DNA from: Bordetella genomosp. 5
Lineage (GTDB): Bacteria > Pseudomonadota > Gammaproteobacteria > Burkholderiales > Burkholderiaceae_B
Length of the DNA stretch: 64,000 nt
Assembly: GCF_002261475.1 (NCBI RefSeq)
Contig: NZ_NEVN01000007.1
Location: forward strand, 310,001 to 374,000
Reading direction: 5' to 3'
Below, piece by piece: positions 44,435 through 51,419 of this stretch. The notes below the pieces were generated by a model that was not told the origin of the DNA, did no database searches, and was given only the letters and a program-made list of their open reading frames with translations. A program made the position numbers and the translations under genes. Positions within the stretch are counted from its first letter, which is position 1. Every line of letters starts with the position of its first letter.

Positions 44435-45388
44435 ATGACCGCGCATGTCGATCCCGCCCTCACCCGCCAGACCGTCGATCTGGTTCTGCAACTGGCGCCC
44501 ACCGAAGGCTATACCCTGACCGCCCTGCCCGGGGTCAAGCTGATGCGGTCGCAGCGCTCGCTGCCGCGTACCCAGGTGCTTTACGAGCCCAGCATCGTCA
44601 TCGTGTTCCAGGGGCAGAAACGCGGTTTTCTGGGCGACTCGGTCTACATCTACGACGCGCAGCACTACCTCGTGCTGTCCGTGCCGCTGCCCTTCTCCAC
44701 CGAGACCCAGGCCACGCCGGACCAGCCGCTGCTCGCCATGTCGATCCAGCTCGACATGACCGCGGTGGCCGATCTGGTGCTCGCGATCGACCAGTCCGGT
44801 CATCACGCGCCGGCGCCGCCGTGCGGCATCATTTCCACCCCGCTCGACGACACCCTGGCTCACGCCACGCTCCGGCTGCTGCGCGCGCTGTCCCATCCGC
44901 TCGAGGCCGAGGTGCTGGGTCCTGCCATCGTGCGCGAGATCAGCTACCGCGTGCTGATGGGCGAGCAAGGCGGCGCCGTGCGCGCCGCGCTGGCGCAGCA
45001 TGGCCACTTCGGCAAGATTGCCAAGGCCTTGCGCCGTATCCATACCGATTACGCCCGCTCGCTCGATGTGTCGGGTCTGGCCGATGAGGCCGGCATGAGC
45101 GTGGCGGCCTTCCACCTGCACTTCCGCGCCGTCACCCAGACTTCGCCGATCCAGTACGTGAAGTCGACGCGCCTGCATCAGGCGCGGCTGCTGATGATCC
45201 GCGAAAGCCTGACCGCGGCGGCCGCGTGCACGCGCGTGGGCTACGAAAGCCCCTCGCAGTTCAACCGCGAGTTCAAGCGCTTCTTCGGCCGCACGCCGGG
45301 CGAAGAAGCGGAGCTCATGAAGGGGCTGTTCGCCACCGAGCGGCTGCAACCCGTCCTGACCGAGCGCTACGTGGCGACGCTGCGCTGA
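44435..45388 (+). CDS. AraC family transcriptional regulator
   Basis: A 317-aa regulator. The AraC_N-type ligand domain (about 25-180) has ALPGVKLMRSQ and YEPSIVIVFQGQK. Two helix-turn-helix motifs follow (about 205-305), including LADEAGMSVAAFHLHFRAVT and ACTRVGYESPSQFNREFKRFFG. It is divergent from the Atu4866 gene over a 193-bp gap, which suggests local control. The inducer is unknown. Confidence 0.92.
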   Translation: MTAHVDPALTRQTVDLVLQLAPTEGYTLTALPGVKLMRSQRSLPRTQVLYEPSIVIVFQGQKRGFLGDSVYIYDAQHYLVLSVPLPFSTETQATPDQPLLAMSIQLDMTAVADLVLAIDQSGHHAPAPPCGIISTPLDDTLAHATLRLLRALSHPLEAEVLGPAIVREISYRVLMGEQGGAVRAALAQHGHFGKIAKALRRIHTDYARSLDVSGLADEAGMSVAAFHLHFRAVTQTSPIQYVKSTRLHQARLLMIRESLTAAAACTRVGYESPSQFNREFKRFFGRTPGEEAELMKGLFATERLQPVLTERYVATLR

Positions 45389-45442
45389 TCCCGCCGCGCG
45401 GCCCGGGGCGGACCCGGCGGCGGCCGGTCGGGCGGGCCGTGA

Positions 45443-45889
45443 TCAACGCGGCTTGCGCACGCGGGTGCGCGCCGGCGCGATCGGCTCGCCGGCGGCATCG
45501 CGCGGCGCCATGTAGGGCACGGCCTTGCCCGTGTCGGTGTCGAGCAGGACCGAACGCGCCTCCCCGCGCGCGAACAGATGATGTTCGCCCCACTGGCGCA
45601 AGGCCACGACCACCGGAAAAAGCGACTCGCCCCGGGGCGTCAGCACATACTCCTGATAGGCCGATCCATCGGAGGCAGGCTGCAGCGCCAGGATCTCCGC
45701 ATCCACGAGACGACGCAGGCGGTCGGCCAGGATGTTGCGGGCCGCACCCAGGCTGCGTTGAAAATCGCCGAAGCGCCGCATGCCATCGAAGGCGTCGCGC
45801 ACCACCAGCAAGGCCCAGCGGTCGCCCAGCAGCGCGGCGGAACGCGCCACCGGGCAGGTCGAACCCTCGGCTTCTTTCGTTGCTGCCAT
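45443..45889 (-). CDS. HxlR family transcriptional regulator
   Basis: A 148-aa winged-helix regulator with the HxlR core CPVARSAALLGDRWALLVVRDAFDGMRRF, then RNILADRLRRLVDAEIL and YVLTPRGESLFPVV. A C-terminal extension (about 110-148) of unknown role follows. The Cys near residue 13 is the conserved position used for redox sensing in some HxlR proteins. The ATG at 45889 is preceded by GGAGGG. It is divergent from an MFS exporter gene, the typical regulator-transporter layout. Confidence 0.92.
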   Translation of the reverse strand: MAATKEAEGSTCPVARSAALLGDRWALLVVRDAFDGMRRFGDFQRSLGAARNILADRLRRLVDAEILALQPASDGSAYQEYVLTPRGESLFPVVVALRQWGEHHLFARGEARSVLLDTDTGKAVPYMAPRDAAGEPIAPARTRVRKPR

Positions 45890-45982
45890 CACACCCTCCG
45901 CTCACGCCATTCGATAGTGCAACGACGCCCCGCGTCGCCGCCAATGTAGTTGCATTTTAAAACCGCCAGGCCTACCATCCAA

Positions 45983-46003
45983 CTGGTTTTTATTTGAAAC
46001 CAG
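45983..46003. promoter_or_regulatory. Inverted repeat at the HxlR/MFS intergenic region, possible HxlR operator
   Basis: CTGGTTT and AAACCAG are separated by seven bases and lie directly before the MFS start at 46010. A second partial copy (AAAACC-N-CCAG) lies about 25 bases upstream. Placement over the exporter start region fits a repressor site. Confidence 0.5.
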
Positions 46004-46009
46004 GCTGCC

Positions 46010-47254
46010 ATGAGTCAGGAACACAGCCCTGCCGCCCCGCCCCCGCCCCCGCCCCCGCCCCCGCCCCCGCCGCCGCTCTCGTCCGGGCAGGTGCTGCTGC
46101 TGGCGGTCGCCAGTGGCGCGAGCGTCGCCAACGTCTATTACGCACAGCCGCTGCTGGACACGCTGTCGCGCGACTTCGGGATCGGCACCGCGGCGGTCGG
46201 CGGCGTCGTCAGCGCCACGCAGTTGGGCTGTGCGTTGGCCCTGGTGCTGCTGGTGCCGCTGGGGGACCGCCTGGAACGCCGCCGCCTGCTGACGCTGCAA
46301 CTGGCCGCGCTCGCGGGCGCCCTGGTCCTCGTCGCGTGCGCCCCGTCCGCGTCCGCGCTGCTCGTGGGCATGCTGGCGGTGGGGCTGCTCGGTACGGCCA
46401 TGACCCAGGGGCTAATCGCCTACGCCGCGAGCGCGGCGGCGGGCGCGGGACAGGGGCGCGTGGTGGGCGCGGCGCAGGGCGGCGTGTTCGTCGGCCTGCT
46501 GCTGGCGCGCGTCTTCGCGGGCGCGGTCAGCGATCTCGCGGGCTGGCGCGGCGTGTATGCCGGCGCGGCCTTGCTCATGCTGGCGCTGCTGCTGCCCTTG
46601 TGGCGGCGCCTGCCGGCCCTGCCGCCCGCGCGGGCGCCCCTGCCCTACCTGGCGTTGCTCGGGTCCATGTGGCTGCTGCTGCGCGACGAACGCGTGCTGC
46701 GGGTGCGCGGCACGCTGGCCCTGCTGATGTTCGCCGCGTTCAATATCTTCTGGAGCGCGCTGGTGCTGCCGCTCTCGGCGCCCCCGTACGCGTATAGCCA
46801 TACCGCCATCGGCGCCTTCGGCCTGGTCGGCGCGCTCGGTGCGCTGGCGGCAGCGCGCGCGGGCCACTGGGCGGATCGCGGCTGGGAGCGGCGCACCACC
46901 CTCGCCGCGCTCGTGCTGCTGCTGATCGCCTGGTGGCCGCTCGCCCGGTTGCCCCACTCGCTGGGCGCGCTCATCGTGGGCATCGTGCTGCTCGATCTCG
47001 GCGGCCAGGCCCTGCACGTCACCAATCAGTCGATGATCCTGCGCACCCGGCCCGACGCGCCCGGCCGGCTCATCGGCGTGTACATGCTGTTCTATGCCGT
47101 GGGCAGCGGCCTGGGCGCGTTGGGTGCGACGCAGAGCTACGCGTTCGGCGGGTGGACCGCCGTGTGCCTGCTCGGCGCCGCGGTCAGCCTGGCGGCGCTG
47201 CTGTTCTGGGCCGCCACCCTCGCTTCTTCGCGCCACGCGCAGCGCCCGCGCTGA
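46010..47254 (+). CDS. MFS drug-exporter-like transporter with polyproline N-terminus
   Basis: A 414-aa major facilitator transporter with about 12 membrane helices and the motif LVPLGDRLERRRLL between helices 2 and 3. It is similar in type to predicted arabinose/drug efflux pumps. The first helix begins near residue 26. Residues 10-22 are thirteen consecutive prolines, encoded by a CCGCCC hexamer repeat. Such a run normally stalls ribosomes unless EF-P acts. It is divergent from HxlR, which probably represses it. Confidence 0.9.
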   Translation: MSQEHSPAAPPPPPPPPPPPPPLSSGQVLLLAVASGASVANVYYAQPLLDTLSRDFGIGTAAVGGVVSATQLGCALALVLLVPLGDRLERRRLLTLQLAALAGALVLVACAPSASALLVGMLAVGLLGTAMTQGLIAYAASAAAGAGQGRVVGAAQGGVFVGLLLARVFAGAVSDLAGWRGVYAGAALLMLALLLPLWRRLPALPPARAPLPYLALLGSMWLLLRDERVLRVRGTLALLMFAAFNIFWSALVLPLSAPPYAYSHTAIGAFGLVGALGALAAARAGHWADRGWERRTTLAALVLLLIAWWPLARLPHSLGALIVGIVLLDLGGQALHVTNQSMILRTRPDAPGRLIGVYMLFYAVGSGLGALGATQSYAFGGWTAVCLLGAAVSLAALLFWAATLASSRHAQRPR

Positions 47255-47271
47255 GCCGCGGCGCAAACGCA

Positions 47272-47294
47272 CAGGCCGCGCGTCGCGCGGCCTG
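47272..47294. terminator. Strong GC hairpin between the convergent MFS and zapE genes
   Basis: A perfect 10-bp stem (CAGGCCGCGC with GCGCGGCCTG) and a three-base loop, without a T-run. It could end either converging transcript with Rho help. Confidence 0.4.
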
Positions 47295-47348
47295 CGTCTG
47301 TCGGACCCACCCGGGAACACGGCCCGGAACGGGCGCGATCGCGGCGCG

Positions 47349-48440
47349 TCAGAGGTTGGCTGTCTGGCGCCGCTCGGCCTCGAGGTACTCGCGCGACTGC
47401 ATTTCCAGAATGCGCGACACCGTGCGATGGAACTCGTTGGCGAGCGCCCCCTCGGTGTAGATCTCTTCGGGCGGGCACTCGGCCGACATGATGAGCTTGA
47501 CCTTGTGGTCGTAGAACACGTCGATCAGCCACGTGAAGCGGCGCGCTTCGGACGCCTGGCGCGGTCCCATGCGGGGCACGCCCGACAGGATCACCGAATG
47601 GAATCGGTTGGCGAGCTCCAGATAATCATTCTGCGAGCGCGGACCGCCGCACAGCGTGGCGAAGTCGAACCACACCACCGAGCCCGACAGGGCCACCGCG
47701 CGAATCTCGCGATGCTCGATGTGCAGCACCGGCTCCTGCGGCGGCGTGTCGGCCAGGCCGTCGAACGCTTCCTGCAACGCCGTCTGTGCGCGCTCGTCGA
47801 GCGGCGAGTGATACGCGTGCACCTGCTCGAGCGTGCGCAGGCGGTAATCCACGCCGGTGTCCACGTTCATGATATCCATGCGGCTCTTGATGAGCTCGAT
47901 GGCGGGCAGGATGCGGTCACGGTGCAAGCCGTCGGGATACAGGGTCGAGGGCTCGTAGTTCGAGGTCATGATGAACGACGTGCCGTACTCGAACAGCTTG
48001 AGCAGCAGCCGGTACAGGATCATGGCATCGGCCACGTCCGACACATGGAACTCGTCGAAACAGATCAGGCGGTAGCGCTTGGCGACACGCTTGGCGACCT
48101 CGTCGAGCGGGTCCTGCATGCCCTTCACGTTTTCGAGTTCGCGGTGCACGCCGCGCATGAACTCGTGGAAGTGCAGACGCGTCTTGCGCACGACCGGCAC
48201 GGTCGCGTAGAACGCATCCATCAGGAAGCTCTTGCCACGGCCCACGCCGCCCCAGAGATACACGCCACGCGGCACGTCGGGACGATTGAGCAGCTTCTTC
48301 AGCGCATTGGAGCGCATCGCCTTGAAGCGCAGCCAGTCGTCGTAATAGCGTTGCAGGCGCTCGATGGCGCGCTCCTGCGCCGCGTCGGGCTTGTAGCCGC
48401 GCTCGGCCAGGGCATGTTCGTAGTATTCGCGGACGTTCAT
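47349..48440 (-). CDS. zapE: Cell division protein ZapE (AFG1-like ATPase)
   Basis: A 363-aa P-loop ATPase of the AFG1/ZapE family. Walker A is GVGRGKS at about 65-71 and Walker B is in RLICFDEFHVSDVADAMIL. It ends with the family-typical LANEFHRTVSRILEMQS. ZapE acts at the Z-ring late in division, especially without oxygen. It lies 121 bases downstream of lpdA, separated by a terminator, an order conserved in betaproteobacteria. Confidence 0.93.
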   Translation of the reverse strand: MNVREYYEHALAERGYKPDAAQERAIERLQRYYDDWLRFKAMRSNALKKLLNRPDVPRGVYLWGGVGRGKSFLMDAFYATVPVVRKTRLHFHEFMRGVHRELENVKGMQDPLDEVAKRVAKRYRLICFDEFHVSDVADAMILYRLLLKLFEYGTSFIMTSNYEPSTLYPDGLHRDRILPAIELIKSRMDIMNVDTGVDYRLRTLEQVHAYHSPLDERAQTALQEAFDGLADTPPQEPVLHIEHREIRAVALSGSVVWFDFATLCGGPRSQNDYLELANRFHSVILSGVPRMGPRQASEARRFTWLIDVFYDHKVKLIMSAECPPEEIYTEGALANEFHRTVSRILEMQSREYLEAERRQTANL

Positions 48441-48457
48441 GTCGCTGCAGGAGTCCT

Positions 48458-48490
48458 AAAAGCAAAAAGGCGGATCGCGCGATCCGCCCA
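48458..48490 (-). terminator. Rho-independent terminator of the sucA-odhB-lpdA operon
   Basis: A perfect palindrome at 48469-48488 (GGCGGATCGC with GCGATCCGCC) is followed on the minus strand by TTTTTGCTTTT. It lies between lpdA and zapE. Confidence 0.82.
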
Positions 48491-48561
48491 GATGTCGCCG
48501 CGGGCGCGGGCCCGCGACGCCGGGACGCGGCGGCCGGGGCCGCCCGCGTTCCGGACACGCA

Positions 48562-49989
48562 TCAGAAGTTCAGCGTGCGCTTGTCGACGGCCAGCGCGGC
48601 TTCCTTCACGGCTTCCGACAGGGTCGGGTGCGCGTGGCAGATGCGGGCGATGTCTTCGGCGGCGCCACGGAATTCCATGATGGTCACGGCTTCGGCGATG
48701 AGCTCGGAAGCCATCGGGCCGATGATGTGCACGCCCAGGACCTCGTCGGTCTTGGCGTCGGCGATCACCTTGGCGAAGCCGGTGGTGTCACCGATGGCGC
48801 GCGCACGGCCGTTGGCCATGAACGGGAACGAACCGGCCTTGTACTCGCGGCCTTCGGCCTTGAGCTGCTGCTCGGTCTGACCCACCCAGGCGATCTCGGG
48901 CGAGGTGTAGATGACCCACGGCACGGTCGCGAAGTTGACGTGACCGTGCTGGCCGGCGATACGCTCGGCCACGGCAACGCCTTCTTCTTCGGCCTTGTGC
49001 GCCAGCATCGGGCCACGCACCACGTCGCCCACGGCCCACACGTTCGGCAGGTTGGTCTTGCAGTCGCCGTCGACGGCGATGAAGCCACGCTCGTCGAGCT
49101 TCAGGCCCACGGCGTCGGCATTCAGGCCGCCGGTGTACGGCACGCGGCCGATCGAGACGATCAGCTTGTCGACCACCAGCTTCTGCTCGCCACCCTTGGC
49201 GTCGGTGTAAGGCACGGTCACGCCCTTGGCGGTGGCCTTGATTTCGCCGATCTTCACGCCGGTCTGGATGTCCAGGCCCTGCTTGGTGAACGACTTCAGG
49301 GCTTCCTTGGCGACCTGCTGATCGGCGGCCGCGAGGAACTCGGGCATCGCTTCCAGCACGGTCACTTCGGCACCCAGGCGGCGCCACACGCTGCCCATTT
49401 CGAGGCCGATCACGCCGGCGCCGATCACGCCCAGCTTCTTCGGCACGGCCGACAGATTCAGCGCGCCGTCGTTGGACAGCACGGTCTTTTCGTCGAACGG
49501 CACGCCCGGCAGTTCACGGGCCGACGAACCGGTCGCCACGATCACGTGCTTGGCAACGAGCTCTTCTTCGGTGGTGCCGGAGACCTTGATGGCCCAGCCG
49601 CCTTCGACCTGGCCGGTGAAAGCACCCTTGCCGTGGAAGAAGGTGACCTTGTTCTTCTTGAACAGGTAAAGGATGCCGTCGTTGTTCTGCTTGACGACCT
49701 TGTTCTTGCGGCCGATCAGCGTGTCGAGCTTGAGCGTCACGCCCTTGACTTCAATGCCGTGCTCGGCGAAGTGGGTGTTGACCTCTTCGTAGTTTTCCGA
49801 GGACTGCAGCAGTGCCTTGGACGGGATGCAGCCGACGTTGGTGCAGGTGCCGCCAGGAGCCGGGGCGCCTTCGCCGTTCTGCCAGGCGTCGATGCAAGCC
49901 ACGGTCTTGCCGAGCTGGGCAGCGCGGATGGCTGCGATGTAACCGCCGGGGCCGGCACCGATGACGACGACGTCGAATTGTTTGGACAT
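48562..49989 (-). CDS. lpdA: Dihydrolipoyl dehydrogenase (E3)
   Basis: A 475-aa flavoenzyme that reoxidises dihydrolipoyl groups of the 2-oxoglutarate dehydrogenase complex with NAD+. The N-terminal FAD motif is GAGPGGY, and the redox disulfide Cys49/Cys54 is in CTNVGC. The NAD motif is [13 protein letters not shown], and the C-terminal [13 protein letters not shown] holds the catalytic His-Glu pair. The ATG at 49989 starts the canonical [13 protein letters not shown]. It is the third gene after sucA and odhB, behind a probable attenuator hairpin. Confidence 0.96.
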   Translation of the reverse strand: MSKQFDVVVIGAGPGGYIAAIRAAQLGKTVACIDAWQNGEGAPAPGGTCTNVGCIPSKALLQSSENYEEVNTHFAEHGIEVKGVTLKLDTLIGRKNKVVKQNNDGILYLFKKNKVTFFHGKGAFTGQVEGGWAIKVSGTTEEELVAKHVIVATGSSARELPGVPFDEKTVLSNDGALNLSAVPKKLGVIGAGVIGLEMGSVWRRLGAEVTVLEAMPEFLAAADQQVAKEALKSFTKQGLDIQTGVKIGEIKATAKGVTVPYTDAKGGEQKLVVDKLIVSIGRVPYTGGLNADAVGLKLDERGFIAVDGDCKTNLPNVWAVGDVVRGPMLAHKAEEEGVAVAERIAGQHGHVNFATVPWVIYTSPEIAWVGQTEQQLKAEGREYKAGSFPFMANGRARAIGDTTGFAKVIADAKTDEVLGVHIIGPMASELIAEAVTIMEFRGAAEDIARICHAHPTLSEAVKEAALAVDKRTLNF

Positions 49990-50104
49990 AGTGTTCTCGC
50001 GATGAGTGAGGTTCAGGCAGGAGCCCTGTGCGGGACTCGTGCGGCGCGGGCGCATCGCAGCGCCCCTTTACGCCAGAGCGGGCGGCCGAGGATCAGCAGC
50101 CTGC

Positions 50105-50142
50105 GAAAAAACGGGCGAAACGGTCAGCGCCATTTCGCCCGT
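50105..50142 (-). terminator. Attenuator-like hairpin between odhB and lpdA
   Basis: ACGGGCGAAA and TTTCGCCCGT form a 10-bp stem across a 12-base loop, followed on the minus strand by six Ts. It has full terminator form but sits inside the operon. It may lower lpdA transcription relative to sucA-odhB, or lpdA may have its own promoter in the 163-bp gap. Confidence 0.7.
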
Positions 50143-50152
50143 TGCTGTCGGA

Positions 50153-51379
50153 TTACAGCTCCAGCAGCAGGCGCTGCGGATCTTCGAGCGCTTCCTTCAT
50201 GGCAACCAGGCCCAGGACGGCTTCGCGGCCGTCGATGATGCGGTGGTCGTAGGACATGGCCAGGTAGTTGATCGGACGGATCACGATCTGGCCGTTCTCG
50301 ACGACGGCGCGTTCCTTGGTGGCGTGCACGCCCAGGATGGCCGATTGCGGCGGGTTGATGATCGGGGTCGAGAGCATCGAACCGAACACACCACCGTTGG
50401 AGATCGAGAAGGTACCACCGGTCATTTCTTCGATGCCCAGCTTGCCATCGGCAGCGCGGCGACCGAAGTCGGCGATGGTCTTTTCGATGTCGGCGATCGA
50501 CATCTGGTCGGCGTTGCGCAGGATCGGCACCACCAGGCCACGCGGGCTGCCCACGGCGATGCCGATGTCGAAGTAGCCGTGGTAGATGATGTCCTTGCCG
50601 TCGACCGAGGCGTTCAGGAGGGGGTACTTCTTCAGGGCGGCAACGGCAGCCTTGACGAAGAACGACATGAAGCCGAGCTTCACGCCGTGTTCCTTCTCGA
50701 ACTTCTCTTTGTACTTGTTGCGCAGATCGATCACGGCCTGCATGTTGACCTCGTTGAAGGTCGTCAGGATCGCGTTTTCTTGTTGCGACTGCAGCAGACG
50801 CTCGGCCACGCGGGCACGCAGGCGGCTCATCGGAACGCGTTGTTCCGGACGGCCGTCGAGCGAGAACGTGGCGGGCGCGGCCGGAGCGGCAGCGGCCTTG
50901 GCGGGCGCGGCGCCAGCCTGGGCGGCCAGGGCGTCGCCCTTGGTCACGCGGCCATCACGGCCCGAACCGGACACGCTGGCGGCGTCCACGCCCTTTTCGG
51001 CGAGGATCTTCGAAGCGGCGGGCGAAGCGACGCCGGCGGCGGCGTTGCTGGCCGGGGCGGCAGCGGGAGCGGCCGGAGCGGCAGCGGGCGCGGCGGCCGG
51101 GGCTTCGGCAGCGGCCGGAGCAGCGGCGGCGGCCTTGCCAGCCGTGTCGATCTTGGCGATCAGCTGGCCCGAGGTGACGGTGCTGCCGTCACCGGCAACG
51201 ATTTCCGCCAGCACGCCGGAAGCCGGCGCGGGCACTTCGAGAACCACCTTGTCGGTTTCGACTTCGATCAGGATTTCGTCGGCCTCGACCGCGGCGCCAG
51301 GCTGCTTCTTCCAGGTCAGCAGAGTGGCTTCCGAAACGGATTCGGACAGTTGAGGGACGACAACGTCGGTAATAGCCAT
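50153..51379 (-). CDS. odhB: Dihydrolipoyllysine succinyltransferase (E2 of 2-oxoglutarate dehydrogenase)
   Basis: A 408-aa E2 component. One lipoyl domain (about 1-77) has Lys44 in the ETDKV motif. An Ala/Pro-rich linker, a peripheral subunit-binding domain (about 120-160) and the catalytic domain (about 180-408) follow, with YDHRIIDGREAV near the C-terminus supplying the catalytic His and Asp. It lies 40 bases after sucA. The single lipoyl domain and the neighbours identify the succinyl rather than the acetyl enzyme. Confidence 0.95.
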   Translation of the reverse strand: MAITDVVVPQLSESVSEATLLTWKKQPGAAVEADEILIEVETDKVVLEVPAPASGVLAEIVAGDGSTVTSGQLIAKIDTAGKAAAAAPAAAEAPAAAPAAAPAAPAAAPASNAAAGVASPAASKILAEKGVDAASVSGSGRDGRVTKGDALAAQAGAAPAKAAAAPAAPATFSLDGRPEQRVPMSRLRARVAERLLQSQQENAILTTFNEVNMQAVIDLRNKYKEKFEKEHGVKLGFMSFFVKAAVAALKKYPLLNASVDGKDIIYHGYFDIGIAVGSPRGLVVPILRNADQMSIADIEKTIADFGRRAADGKLGIEEMTGGTFSISNGGVFGSMLSTPIINPPQSAILGVHATKERAVVENGQIVIRPINYLAMSYDHRIIDGREAVLGLVAMKEALEDPQRLLLEL

Positions 51380-51419
51380 GGTAATGAATTCCGTAAAGTT
51401 GGTGTTCTGAGTCGCTGGA

